Shown here one piece after another: positions 7,441 to 16,001 of a stretch of 64,000 bases of DNA (within the stretch, counting starts at the first letter, position 1; each line of letters starts with the position of its first letter). Source of the stretch: Kineosporia rhizophila (lineage in GTDB: Bacteria > Actinomycetota > Actinomycetes > Actinomycetales > Kineosporiaceae). Made by a program: the position numbers and the translations under genes. A model generated the notes under the pieces. It was not told the origin of the DNA and did not search any database. It saw nothing but the letters and a program-made list of their open reading frames with translations. Location: contig NZ_JAJSOH010000009.1 in the NCBI RefSeq assembly GCF_021277265.1, forward strand, positions 62,001 through 126,000, in the 5' to 3' direction.

Positions 7441-8279
7441 CTGACGGCCTCGGTGCGGGACAGGCGCCGCAGCCGCCGCAGGAAGTAGACGGTCAGCACA
7501 GAGCACACGAGCACCGAGAACAGGCTGGCCTCCGGGCCGAACTCACCACCGGAAATCAGCAACGGACCGTCGAGCGTGCTCTCGAGGATGCCACCGCCGC
7601 TGGAGTCCGACCCGGAGACCGGAGCCCCGAAAATACCGGCCTGAGCAAAGTTCCAGCCGAAGTGCAGTCCGATCGGCGGCCACAGCGAACGGCTCACCGC
7701 GTAGTAGGCGCCCAGCATGAGACCGCCCTGGATGGCAATGGCCACCGCTCCCCAGAGGGAACCGTTGGGGTTGATCAGGTGCAGGAAGCCGAACACCAGG
7801 GCCGAGCCGACCAACGCGCCGACGGTACCGGTGAGCTGTTCGAGCAGCCGGAACAGAATGCCCCGGAACACGATCTCCTCGATGGTGGCGACCGCCGTCA
7901 TCATCCCTGCTGTCGCAAGCGCGGCCCAGAGCGAACCTCCGCTCAGGGAGTCATATCCGCCAAAGGTGGCGATCAACAGCACCACGACAACGAACAGTCC
8001 GAACCCGGCGAGAGCACCGCGCACCAGGCCGGCCCGGGCTGTACCCGGCTCGACCTCGCTGGCCTGGCGATTCTCCAGCTTGCCAATCACCCAGCGGTAC
8101 AGTCGGATCGACGCCACGGCCGCCAGCACACCCAGCGCCAGCACGACCAGGGCCATGAACGGCGACGTGGTCTCGACCATCGCTGACAATGGACCAGCCA
8201 CTGCCGCGTTCAGGGCGAGGAACGCCACCATCAGTACGACCAGGCGGGCCGCGGTGTGGTTCTGCAATCGGGCGAGCAT
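7437..8279 (-). CDS. CPBP-family intramembrane (CAAX-like) metalloprotease
   Basis: A 280-residue polytopic membrane protein with about eight hydrophobic segments. The three ABI/CPBP signature motifs are intact: EEIVFRG (catalytic Glu-Glu and Arg), FGFLH and HFGWNFAQ (zinc-coordinating His and Asn). Family members cleave prenylated or membrane proteins, or protect against bacteriocins; the substrate here is unknown. ATG at 8279 was chosen for GAGGAG 6 nt upstream; an upstream start at 8378 would add a non-conserved Arg-rich leader. Its stop overlaps that of the TipA-like gene (convergent). Confidence 0.88.
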   Translation of the reverse strand: MLARLQNHTAARLVVLMVAFLALNAAVAGPLSAMVETTSPFMALVVLALGVLAAVASIRLYRWVIGKLENRQASEVEPGTARAGLVRGALAGFGLFVVVVLLIATFGGYDSLSGGSLWAALATAGMMTAVATIEEIVFRGILFRLLEQLTGTVGALVGSALVFGFLHLINPNGSLWGAVAIAIQGGLMLGAYYAVSRSLWPPIGLHFGWNFAQAGIFGAPVSGSDSSGGGILESTLDGPLLISGGEFGPEASLFSVLVCSVLTVYFLRRLRRLSRTEAVS

Positions 8280-8464
8280 CGCGATCTCCTCGTTCTCGGT
8301 AAGGTTTTCGGCCGTTTCGGCCACACCCAGAACGCTAGAAAACGGACGCCGGTGGGCGCGTCCCGCACGAGAGCGCACTTCGGGTAGCTCACCTGAGGGA
8401 TACCAGGGCTCAAAACCCGATTACGGACGTCGGTCAGCCACCTTTGCGCAGTGGTGGGCCGTGC

Positions 8465-9130
8465 CTAGTCGGCCTCGGTGACCAGTCCGTTCCGATGCGC
8501 GAACACCACCGCCTGCACCCGGTCCCGCAGATCCAGCTTGGTCAGGATGCGCGAGACGTGGGTCTTCACCGTCTCCCGGCTCACCACCATCGCGTCGGCG
8601 ATCTCAGGGTTGGACAGGCCCTCGGCAATCAGGCGCAGCACCTCGACCTCGCGCGGGGTGAGGGCCGCCAGAACATCGCCGGCGGTCGAACGAGGACGCA
8701 CCCGCTCGCCGAACCGCCCGACCAGACGCCGCGTGACGGCCGGGGCGAGAAGCGCCTCACCAGCTGCGATGACCCGGATGCCGTTCAGCAGTTCGGCCGG
8801 CGGGGAGTCCTTCAGCAGAAACCCGCTGGCCCCCGCCCGGAGCGCCTCGTAGACGTACTCGTCCAGTTCGAACGTGGTCACGACCAGGACCTTCACCGGG
8901 TTCTCGACCCCAGGCCCGGCGATCTCGCGAGTGGCCGAGATGCCGTCGAGCACCGGCATCCGCACATCCATCACCACGACGTCCGGCCGCAGTTCAAGGG
9001 CCAGATCCACCGCCGCCCGGCCGTCCCCGACCTCGCCCACCACGTCCATGTCCGGCTGGGCCGACAGAATCGTGGCGTAACCGGTCCGGATCAGCTCCTG
9101 GTCGTCCGCCACCAGCACTCGCAGGGTCAC
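8465..9130 (-). CDS. NarL/FixJ-type response regulator (LuxR HTH)
   Basis: A 221-residue two-domain regulator. The receiver (1-120) has acidic VADDQE, phospho-acceptor Asp in VVVMDVRMPVLDG, Thr in VVTTF and Lys in FLLKDS. The LuxR/GerE helix-turn-helix (about 150-215) is LTPREVEVLRLIAEGLSNPE followed by IADAMVVSRETVKTHVSRIL. The start is GTG at 9130. Such regulators are usually paired with a HisKA_3 histidine kinase, but none is adjacent, so it is an orphan here. The phosphorylation site is intact. Confidence 0.93.
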   Translation of the reverse strand: MTLRVLVADDQELIRTGYATILSAQPDMDVVGEVGDGRAAVDLALELRPDVVVMDVRMPVLDGISATREIAGPGVENPVKVLVVTTFELDEYVYEALRAGASGFLLKDSPPAELLNGIRVIAAGEALLAPAVTRRLVGRFGERVRPRSTAGDVLAALTPREVEVLRLIAEGLSNPEIADAMVVSRETVKTHVSRILTKLDLRDRVQAVVFAHRNGLVTEAD

Positions 9131-9164
9131 GAGCGCCGAGGCTATCGGCAGTTCGGAAGAGAGA

Positions 9165-9311
9165 TCAGCTCTCGCTACGCAGCTTGGCCGCCAGCCAGTC
9201 GCGGGGCTCGACGCCGAGCCGGCCGACCAGCTTGTCCATCCCCAGCCAGGCCATCTGCCCGGCCGCGATCGCCCCGCTGACCAGGATGCCGGTGTAGACG
9301 ATCTCTCCCAC
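9165..9311 (-). CDS. Small hypothetical membrane protein
   Basis: A 48-residue ORF starting at GTG 9311 with GGGAG 4 nt upstream. It has one hydrophobic stretch (TGILVSGAIAAGQMAWLG) and a charged tail (EPRDWLAAKLRSES). It lies 34 nt upstream of the NarL-type regulator in the same direction and could be co-transcribed with it. I do not recognise the family. Support is the ribosome-binding site and the membrane-plus-charged-tail composition; an upstream extension of the frame is not protein-like. Confidence 0.45.
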   Translation of the reverse strand: MGEIVYTGILVSGAIAAGQMAWLGMDKLVGRLGVEPRDWLAAKLRSES

Positions 9312-9857
9312 GGTTCTCCCTGTTGTTTCAGAGTGCGCGTTCACTGCCTGCGGTGTAAGCGCAAGCGAGGCTACGCGATGAACAACGTCGGACGCCGCGT
9401 CTGAACACTGTGAAAAATGCCCGGACCCATCGGGCAGGCCGTGATGATCTTTGCTGCGCGTGGTCGGAATGATGCCGGTCAAGATCAGCTGAGAGAACCG
9501 TCGACGGTAATGGATCGCGCAGGTCAGGACCTGATTTGTTGGTGGCGGGAAGCTGCTGTGCGGGCAAGATCATTCAGGTCTCAGGAGGGCCTTTGAATGG
9601 CCTGCCGCGGCCTGCGGATCTGATCATTCTGTGTCGACCAGGATATGAATCACTGATTCGGCCGCTGCCCTTTCGTCCGGGCGTTCGGGGCAAAGATTGG
9701 TCATGAACGGTTCAGGACCGATCCAGCTTCTTGAGCGGCTTGGCAGTTCGTGCCTTCCCGAAGCCGGACGCGGAAAGCGCCCGCCGCCCCATCCGCTGAC
9801 CGTCGGTGGCTCTACGTATGAAGAAACAGCCTCATAGCGACAATTTCTTAATGCGTA

Positions 9858-9902
9858 GAGGCCGGGCCACCCGCGGGCTGCAGCCGCGAGTCGCCCGGCC
9901 TC
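9858..9902. other. Strong nested stem-loop of unknown role
   Basis: GAGGCCGGGC (9858-9867) pairs with GCCCGGCCTC (9893-9902). Inside, CGCGG (9872-9876) pairs with CCGCG (9884-9888), capped by a palindromic GGCTGCAGCC segment. There is no T-tract on either side and no adjacent gene end, so it is not a standard terminator. It follows an AT-rich stretch (AATTTCTTAATG, 9842-9853). Confidence 0.5.
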
Positions 9903-10331
9903 CTGGCTGAAGGACCTCTGCGGCGGAGGTCTGGTCAAGACGCCGCAGGCCTGACGACACAGCACCGCCCCGCCCGATGTGGGCAGGGCGAAGGCGGCTC
10001 GATATTGGGCTGGGGGATGGCTCGGCCTCGGTAGCGGGGTGAGCGGGGCGGCTGGAAGGAAGTAGGTCAGTCGGCTGGCGCTGCGTGGGGGTTGCTCAAG
10101 GCGGCGAGGTACGGGGTGGCTCAGTAATGGCCGGGATGTGTGGGGATGGGTAGCCGGGTGCGGGGGCTCGGGTGTGGTCAGTGTGGGCGTGGCCGGTGTG
10201 AGTGTGGTGCGGCTGGGCGGGTTTGAGGGTGGCGAGGTGACTGGTGGGTTTGGTTGTGGCCGGGTGGGGTGGCCCAGAGGTGGGGGTTGGTGGCTCGGGC
10301 GTGGGTATGTCTGGCAGGTACGGGTAGGGGT

Positions 10332-10413
10332 GGCCCGGGTGCGGGCCCGGGTGCGGGCCCGGGTGCGGGCCCGGGTGCGGGCCCGGGTGCGGGGCCGGGT
10401 GCGGGGCCGGGTG
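10332..10413. repeat. 12-bp tandem repeat, G-rich on plus strand
   Basis: Five exact copies of GGCCCGGGTGCG (10332-10391) are followed by about 1.8 degenerate copies beginning GGGCCGGGTGCG. The repeat lies within a longer G/T-rich tract downstream of the glycosyltransferase gene on the opposite strand. It is likely to be length-variable between strains. Confidence 0.9.
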
Positions 10414-10495
10414 GCCGGGGGTGGGTGTAGCCGGGGTGTGGGTGTGGCCGGGTGTGGGTGTAAGGCGCTGTGGCCTGGGGCAATGCGGCTTTGGG

Positions 10496-10527
10496 GCGCC
10501 GCCCCACCTGGGGGAGTGGGGCGGCGC
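10496..10527 (-). terminator. Hairpin downstream of the glycosyltransferase gene
   Basis: GCGCCGCCCCA (10496-10506) pairs with TGGGGCGGCGC (10517-10527) around a 10-nt loop, 10 nt beyond the stop codon of the minus-strand glycosyltransferase gene. There is no good T-tract, so it may act together with the C-rich downstream transcript. Confidence 0.55.
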
Positions 10528-10537
10528 GGATGGGGGG

Positions 10538-12760
10538 TTAGCCGGCTGTGGTGGTGGAGGTGGTGGGCTGGGTGAGGTCGTAGACGGTGGTGTCTCCGAT
10601 CGTGGTGGTGGAGTAGTTGGCCTCTACCCAGGCGGTGATCTCGGCGGCGGCGTCGCTGCCGCCCATGCTGTTCTGGCTGATGCTGCCGGCGGAGATGAAG
10701 TAGTGGATCTCGCCGTTGGCTACGTACTCCTGGAACTGGGCCAGGGTGGGGGAGGGGTCGGTGCCGTTGAAGCCGCCGATGGCCATGACGGGTTCTTCGG
10801 AGACCAACTGGTAGCCGGAGGCGTTGTTGGAGCCGACTGTGGCCGCAGCCCAGGTGTAGGAGTCGGCGTCGGCCTGGAGGGCGGCGACCAGTTCGTCGCT
10901 GGGTGTCGTGGCGTTGAGCAGGCCGCCCATGCCACCTCCGCCGCCGCCCATGCCGCCGCCACCGCCGGTGCCCCGGCCGAAGGACTGGCCGCCCTGCGGC
11001 TGGGACGTGCCGCCCTGGGACTGCGAGGTGCTGCCGCCCTGGGACTGGGACGTGCCCCCCTGGGATTGGGAAGTGCTGCCGCCCTGGGACTGGTTGGGCG
11101 TGGTGGTGGAGCCGTTGCCGCCGGTTGCCCCGCCGGTGCCGCCACCCGTGCCGCCACCGCCACCCATACCGCCTGGGCCGCCGCCTTTTCCGCCCGCGCC
11201 CATGCCTCCGAAGCCGCTCTGGCTGACGCTGGGGCCGGCGGAGGGGATGGAGCCGGTGTGGGCGGTGGAGGCGGTGTTGAGGGAGTAGCTGAGGGGGCCG
11301 AGCAGGGCGGAGAACACGGCGAGGGCGCCGATGCCGAACATGATGCGCTGGCGGGCGGGGCCGCGGACCTGGCCGGCGAGCCAGCTGGAGGCGGCCAGGC
11401 CGACGGCGGCGAGGAGGCCGCTGACCAGTACGGCGTAGCGGATCCAGGGGTGCCAGTCGGAGCTGCGGGCGAGGAGGGTGTAGCTCCACAGGGCGGTGGC
11501 CAGCACGGTGCCGGCCAGGACGAAGGTGGCCACGACCGAGCGGGTGCGCCAGAGGGTGGCCACGCCGATGCCCACCAGTGCGGCGATGGCCGGGGCCAGG
11601 GCCACCGTGTAGTAGGCGTGGAAGATGCCCTGCATCAGGCTGAAGGTCACGAAGGTGACCACCAGCCAGCCGCCCCAGATGACGAAGGCGGACCGGGAGG
11701 TGCTGGTGCGCGGGAGCTTTCGGGTGACGACCAGACCGGCCACGAGCAGGATCAGGGCGGCCGGCAGCAGCCAGGTGATCTGCCCGCCGAACTCGGACGT
11801 GAACAGGCGGGTGATGCCGGTCTCGCCCCAGTTGCCGTTGCTGCCGACGCTTCCGGTCTCGTCACCGGTCAGCCGGCCCAGGCCGTTGTAGCCGAGGGTG
11901 AGTTCAAGGATCGAGTTGTTCTGCGAACCGCCGATGTAGGGCCGGGCCGAGGCGGGGACCAGTTCGACGATCGCGATCCACCAGCCGGCCGACACGATCA
12001 TCGCGGCGAAGGCGGCCAGCAGGTGACCGATGCGCTTGGCGAACGTGGTGGGCGCCGCCCACAGGTAGGCCAGGCCGAAGGCCGGCACCACGAGCAGGGC
12101 CTGCAGCTGCTTGGTCAGGAAGCCCAGGCCGACCATGACCCCGGCCAGGATCAGCCAGCGCAGCCGGGCGTGCTCGACGGCCCGCAGCACGAAGTAGGCC
12201 CCGGCCGTCATCAGCAGGACCAGCAGGGCGTCGGGGTTGTTGAAGCGGAACATCAGGGCCGCCACCGGCGTGGTGGCCAGCACCGCACCGGCCAGAAGGC
12301 CTGCCCCGGCGCCGAAATGACGCCGGACCGTGGTGAAGAGCAGGCCGACCGTGGCCACACCCATCACCGCCTGCGGCAGCAGGATGCTCCACGAGCTGAG
12401 GCCGAAGATGCGCACCGACAGGGCCATCGGCCACAGAGCGAGGGGCGGCTTGTCGACCGTGATCGAGTTGGCGGCGTCGGAGGAGCCGAAGAAGAACGCC
12501 TTCCAGCTCTCGGAACCGGCCTGGACGGCCGCCGAGTAGAAGGAGTTGGCCCAGCCCGACTCGCCGAGCCCCCACATGTAGAGGAAGGCGGTGGACACCA
12601 GCAGGCCGGCCAGCGCCGGGCGCACCCAGGCCGGATCTTCTTCGCGGCCGCGGACCAGCCGGTTCAGCCGGGAGCGGGGCGGTGAGAGATCGGGCGGGGC
12701 CGCATGTCTTCCGGACTCCGAGGACCCGGCGCCGGCCGAGGTGTCGAGAGTGGTCGTCAT
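10538..12760 (-). CDS. GT39/ArnT-like membrane glycosyltransferase
   Basis: A 740-residue polytopic protein. Residues about 45-480 hold some 11-12 membrane segments, with the PMT/ArnT-type first-loop region (WGLGESGWANSFYSAAVQAG, then SITVDKPPLALWPMALSVRI). These enzymes use a polyprenyl-phosphate sugar to glycosylate lipids, polysaccharide or protein outside the membrane. A Gly-rich linker and SQSQGG repeats (about 500-600) lead to an exported C-terminal domain (about 615-730; SGYQLVSEEPVMAIGGFNGT). The catalytic acidic residue usually lies in the first periplasmic loop; E or D candidates are present but not proven. It is 106 nt downstream of apbE in the same direction and probably co-transcribed. 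The acceptor is unknown. Confidence 0.85.
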   Translation of the reverse strand: MTTTLDTSAGAGSSESGRHAAPPDLSPPRSRLNRLVRGREEDPAWVRPALAGLLVSTAFLYMWGLGESGWANSFYSAAVQAGSESWKAFFFGSSDAANSITVDKPPLALWPMALSVRIFGLSSWSILLPQAVMGVATVGLLFTTVRRHFGAGAGLLAGAVLATTPVAALMFRFNNPDALLVLLMTAGAYFVLRAVEHARLRWLILAGVMVGLGFLTKQLQALLVVPAFGLAYLWAAPTTFAKRIGHLLAAFAAMIVSAGWWIAIVELVPASARPYIGGSQNNSILELTLGYNGLGRLTGDETGSVGSNGNWGETGITRLFTSEFGGQITWLLPAALILLVAGLVVTRKLPRTSTSRSAFVIWGGWLVVTFVTFSLMQGIFHAYYTVALAPAIAALVGIGVATLWRTRSVVATFVLAGTVLATALWSYTLLARSSDWHPWIRYAVLVSGLLAAVGLAASSWLAGQVRGPARQRIMFGIGALAVFSALLGPLSYSLNTASTAHTGSIPSAGPSVSQSGFGGMGAGGKGGGPGGMGGGGGTGGGTGGATGGNGSTTTPNQSQGGSTSQSQGGTSQSQGGSTSQSQGGTSQPQGGQSFGRGTGGGGGMGGGGGGMGGLLNATTPSDELVAALQADADSYTWAAATVGSNNASGYQLVSEEPVMAIGGFNGTDPSPTLAQFQEYVANGEIHYFISAGSISQNSMGGSDAAAEITAWVEANYSTTTIGDTTVYDLTQPTTSTTTAG
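10989..11094 (-). repeat. In-frame tandem repeat coding for SQSQGG units
   Basis: About four imperfect repeats, alternating unit lengths of 15-21 nt, encode T/S-SQSQGG units in the linker between the membrane domain and exported tail of the GT39-type protein. They stay in frame, so copy-number change would alter only linker length. Confidence 0.75.
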
Positions 12761-12866
12761 CAGAGGTGGTCCTTGTCGTGGGGATCGGAAACAGCCGGAA
12801 GACAGCTGCCTTCATCAGGTAGACGTTCCGCAGGCACCGGAACGTGAGGTGCAGGCGTCATAAATC

Positions 12867-13859
12867 TCAATGGACGGCGTGGGTGGGCTCGAGAGGACGG
12901 GTGTGAGCAGCCCAGTTGCCGGACAGGACCTCGTCCTCACCAACTGTGATCAGGCGGGCGGGCACCCAGAGCTGGGTGAGCCAGTCGCGGGCCCGCGCAC
13001 CCCGGACCAGTGAGGCCGTGGCGTAGGTGGTGGCCTCCAGGCAGGTGAAGCCGATGGCACTGACCATCCGCCAGACCGGGAGCGGAAGGTCACCGGTGTG
13101 CGGATCGATCAGGTAGCTGACCGGGACGTCGCGCCGCCGGGAAGAACGGGTGGGCCGGGCCCCGGCCCGGGAGGTGGCCATCGCGGAGCCCGCAGACAGA
13201 TAGACCTCGCTGGGCAGCGAACCGTCCCGGTCCAGCACCGGCACGCGCCAGCCCTCGTCCGGTGCCGGTCCGGCCGAGGCGACGTTCCCACCCAGCTGCA
13301 CCAGCACCCCCGCGTCCACCCGCTCGCGCACCCGGGCGGCCGCCAGGTCGCAGATGGCGGCCTTGGCCGTGGCGCTGAGATCGAGCGTGGTGCCGGGCGG
13401 CACCTGCAGACGGCGGCCCTCGAGCCGGACCTGCTCCCAGCCCGGCGCGGGCCGCACGCCGGTGGCCCGCGACCCGCACACCGGCAGACCGGAACGGTCC
13501 TGACCTGCGTAATGCAGTGCGGTCAGGGCCGCGCCGACCGTGGGGTCGACATCGCCGGCCGTGCGCTCGGCCACCGCCAGGGCGGCCGCGACCAGCTCGG
13601 CCAGCAGTGGGCTGAGGGTCACCGGACGCCCGGCGGCTCCGTAGAGCCGGTGCAGCTCGGCGTCGGGCCGCGACCGCGCCGCGGCCTTCTCGGCGGCGGC
13701 GAACTGCCGGGCCACGATCCGGCGGGCCACGTTCAGCGCGGCCGGGTCGTCGACGGTGACGGATGCGATGGTGCCCCAGGCGTTCCAGGCCGCGCTGGAC
13801 CCGGCCGGCGACGGCTGGGGACGGCGCCGCCGGGGTACGACGATGTCGGTGATGGCCAC
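12867..13859 (-). CDS. apbE: FAD:protein FMN transferase (ApbE)
   Basis: A 330-residue protein of the ApbE family, which attaches FMN covalently to a Thr/Ser of extracytoplasmic flavoproteins. Recognisable elements are AWGTIASVTVDD at the start of the fold, TLSPLLAELVAAALAVAERT with DVDPTVG, LDLSATAKAAICDLAAARV, LVQLGGNVAS, and the conserved metal/FAD loop YLIDPHTG. GTG at 13859 was chosen because AGGAGG lies 5 nt upstream, although the frame extends to 13919. No flavoprotein substrate with an FMN-binding domain is encoded nearby; the downstream gene is the GT39-like enzyme. No clear signal peptide is visible, so the site of action is uncertain. Confidence 0.88.
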   Translation of the reverse strand: MAITDIVVPRRRRPQPSPAGSSAAWNAWGTIASVTVDDPAALNVARRIVARQFAAAEKAAARSRPDAELHRLYGAAGRPVTLSPLLAELVAAALAVAERTAGDVDPTVGAALTALHYAGQDRSGLPVCGSRATGVRPAPGWEQVRLEGRRLQVPPGTTLDLSATAKAAICDLAAARVRERVDAGVLVQLGGNVASAGPAPDEGWRVPVLDRDGSLPSEVYLSAGSAMATSRAGARPTRSSRRRDVPVSYLIDPHTGDLPLPVWRMVSAIGFTCLEATTYATASLVRGARARDWLTQLWVPARLITVGEDEVLSGNWAAHTRPLEPTHAVH

Positions 13860-14160
13860 GGCTTCCTCCTGAAGTTCTGAGGTGATCACCTTCTTCCGGG
13901 CAGCTGGGCCGATCGACATAGCAGTCTGAATGTGAGCTGTGGGAAATTCTTGTGGGACGTCTGTGAATCCGTGTGAACCCTGTGCCGGAAGAGTGGAATT
14001 CGAATCGGGTCATCGAATGACCGATTTGCAGGGGGCACCCCCGAAATGAGCCTCGGCTTGGTGGAAATTCGCGCCCTCTGCCCCGTCTACACCTACTCCG
14101 CAGTCAGTTTCGGGTTAGGCTTCGACAGAAGTTGATCAGCGTCCGGATCAGGGGGATTTC
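13860..14160. other. Divergent promoter region, apbE / SMR gene
   Basis: A 301-bp gap between the divergent apbE (minus) and SMR (plus) genes. It contains a short GGGG-GCAC-CCCC hairpin near 14030-14042 and CAGGGGGA immediately before the SMR start. I could not identify convincing -35/-10 pairs or a riboswitch fold. Confidence 0.4.
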
Positions 14161-14775
14161 GTGGCTTGGCTGGCCTTGGCAGGGGCTATCGCACTGGAGG
14201 TCATTGCGACGCTCAGTCTCAAGACGGCTGACGGATTCACCCGTTTCTGGCCCAGCGTGATCGTGGTGGTGGGCTACGTCGGGTGTTTCACACTCCTGGG
14301 TTTCGCGTTGAAAACCTTCGACGTGGGCCTGGTTTACGCGATCTGGTCGGCGATCGGCACGGCCGCGATCACCATCGCCGGGATCATGCTGTTCGGTGAG
14401 TCGCTCACCTTGCCGCGGGTCTCCGGGGTGGTGCTGATCGTGCTGGGGGTCATCGTGCTGAATCTCAGCGGGGGCGAGGCGCACGCGGCCAGCAGCAAGA
14501 GCCCGGAGAAGATCACCTACCGCATCGGCCAGGACTCGACGATCTCCTCTTCGGCCTACGACGGGGCGATCTCGCTGGACCGGGTGAAACTGGCCCGGGC
14601 GAACGCCTCCGTGCCGGTTCCGCGAAAGGCCGAGCCGGAATCCGGGGAAGTGCCCATGCTCACCCCCCGCACCGGCCTCATTCCGAGGCAGGCGCGGCCC
14701 CGGCACGACATGAAGACTGCCCCGGATTCCGACCTGGGACCGATCTTTCCCGACCTGCGCCGCCGGGAAACCTGA
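14161..14775 (+). CDS. SMR-family small multidrug/cation transporter with long C-terminal tail
   Basis: Residues 1-105 form a complete four-helix small multidrug resistance protein. The essential membrane Glu is present in helix 1 (WLALAGAIALEVIATLSLK), helix 3 contains GLVYAIWSAIGTAAITIAG, and helix 4 is SGVVLIVLGVIVLNLSGG. SMR proteins are normally 105-115 residues; this one has a further tail of about 95 hydrophilic residues rich in Arg, Pro and Ser with no recognised fold. SMR dimers export cationic drugs or guanidinium by proton antiport. GTG at 14161 follows AGGGGGA. The tail's start is not marked by a frameshift, so it appears genuinely fused. Confidence 0.87.
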   Translation: MAWLALAGAIALEVIATLSLKTADGFTRFWPSVIVVVGYVGCFTLLGFALKTFDVGLVYAIWSAIGTAAITIAGIMLFGESLTLPRVSGVVLIVLGVIVLNLSGGEAHAASSKSPEKITYRIGQDSTISSSAYDGAISLDRVKLARANASVPVPRKAEPESGEVPMLTPRTGLIPRQARPRHDMKTAPDSDLGPIFPDLRRRET

Positions 14776-14881
14776 CCTTCGTCCCGCAAACCGGCGCCCA
14801 ATCGTCCTCAATTCGACGCAACGGACACCAGAAAGCCCGCCCGGCCACCGATCATCGGTGAGCGCATGACAGACTCGAGGC

Positions 14882-15943
14882 ATGCGTACGCCGTTCGGCC
14901 TGCTGGAGCCCTACGTCAGCTTGACCCCCCGAGCGGTGCGGTGGGCCACCACGTTCGCTCTGCTGTGCAGCATCGGCATCATCCTGACCGGCGGGATCGT
15001 CCGGCTGACGGGTTCCGGTCTGGGCTGCCCGACCTGGCCCAAGTGCACCGACGACTCGCTGATCGTGCCCGCCGAGATGGGCATCCACGGCACCATCGAG
15101 TTCACCAACCGGATGCTGACCTTCGTGATCTCGGTCGCGGTGGGGCTGGCGATCATCACCGCCCGGCTGCAGAAGGTGCCCAACCGCTGGCTGGTGCGCA
15201 CCACCTGGTCGCAGTTCTTCATCATCGTGCTGAACGCGGTGCTGGGCGGGATCACGGTCTGGACCGGGCTGAACCCGTACATGGTGGCGATCCACTTCTG
15301 CGCGGCCACGCTGCTGCTGACCACCACGACGCTGAGCTACGACTACGCGCACAGCCCGGCCTTCGCGGACTGGAGCCGGCACTCCCTGCCCGAGGGCCCG
15401 GGTACTCGTTATGCCCGGGCCAAGGCCCTCTTGCGCAGCCAGGCCACCGAGGGTCCGGTCGTCCTCAATCAGGTTCCGGTCGACCCGACGCGCCCGCGGC
15501 GCACCCGACTGGCCTGGGTCCTGGTCGCGGTCGCTGCGCTCCTGGTGGTCGCGGGCACCCTGACCACCGGCGCCGGCCCGCACCCGGGCGACTCCAGCGA
15601 GGTGCACCGGATCGACCTGGACTGGGCCGGTCTGGCCTGGGTCCACGGCCTGCTCGGCACGCTCGTGCTGGTCCTCGCCGGTGCGGTCACCTGGGCCGCG
15701 CACCAGGCCGCCGACCTGAAGACCCGCCGGCGCGGCCTGATCCTTCTCGGCCTGCTGGTCGGGCAGATGACGATCGGCGTCTACCAGAGCCTGGACGGCC
15801 TGCCCTGGGTGGTCGTGGCGGCCCACATGGTCGGCGCGGCGCTGGTCTGGGTCGGTGTGCTGCGGGTTCTGCTGGCCACCATCCACCCCGACCCGGTGGT
15901 GCTCACGCCCGAGACCGAGGCTCCGGCGCCGGTCAGCGCTTGA
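14882..15943 (+). CDS. ctaA: Heme A synthase (CtaA/COX15)
   Basis: A 353-residue membrane protein with about eight helices that oxidises heme O to heme A for aa3-type cytochrome oxidase. Hallmarks are GGIVRLTGSGLGCPTWPKC with its Cys pair in the first outer loop, the His/Glu motif MGIHGTIEFTNR, and further heme-ligand His residues in AIHFCAATL, WVHGLLGTL and AAHMVGAAL. A central cytoplasmic stretch of about 60 residues separates the two four-helix halves. ATG at 14882 is preceded by GAGG. Heme O synthase ctaB, often adjacent, is not in the window. Confidence 0.95.
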   Translation: MRTPFGLLEPYVSLTPRAVRWATTFALLCSIGIILTGGIVRLTGSGLGCPTWPKCTDDSLIVPAEMGIHGTIEFTNRMLTFVISVAVGLAIITARLQKVPNRWLVRTTWSQFFIIVLNAVLGGITVWTGLNPYMVAIHFCAATLLLTTTTLSYDYAHSPAFADWSRHSLPEGPGTRYARAKALLRSQATEGPVVLNQVPVDPTRPRRTRLAWVLVAVAALLVVAGTLTTGAGPHPGDSSEVHRIDLDWAGLAWVHGLLGTLVLVLAGAVTWAAHQAADLKTRRRGLILLGLLVGQMTIGVYQSLDGLPWVVVAAHMVGAALVWVGVLRVLLATIHPDPVVLTPETEAPAPVSA

Positions 15944-16001
15944 CCTGAAGCGCGGTTCACTTCCTACCGTGGCCATCCGTCCCTGAGCAGGAGGTAGCGC
16001 C

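Larger units (their letters stand above)
9312..10495. other. 1.2-kb gene-free region with compositional shift
   Basis: No convincing gene was found on either strand. The left part (9312-9860) is less GC-rich than its surroundings. The middle has a strong stem-loop (9858-9902). The right part (about 10020-10490) is extremely G/T-rich on the plus strand, with 12-bp tandem repeats. Long frames here encode only Pro/Ala/Gly or Arg/Pro low-complexity and lack ribosome-binding sites. Confidence 0.6.

Noticed and set aside
10178-10507. A small minus-strand ORF with repeated PAPG units
   Set aside because: It is produced by the 12-bp tandem repeat, and has no Shine-Dalgarno and no conserved flanks.
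9624-11489. A 621-codon minus-strand Arg/Pro/His-rich frame
   Set aside because: It runs through the GT39 gene in another frame and through low-complexity DNA, with no recognisable domain.
10421-12685. A 754-codon plus-strand frame opposite the GT39 gene
   Set aside because: Composition is Gly/Ala/Gln/His repetitive, with no ribosome-binding site; the minus-strand frame has conserved transmembrane and loop motifs.
13920-14160. Guanidine (ykkC-type) riboswitch upstream of the SMR gene
   Set aside because: SMR genes are often preceded by one, so I looked, but the conserved ykkC-I core and the paired ACGR-loop hairpins of the mini form were not found.
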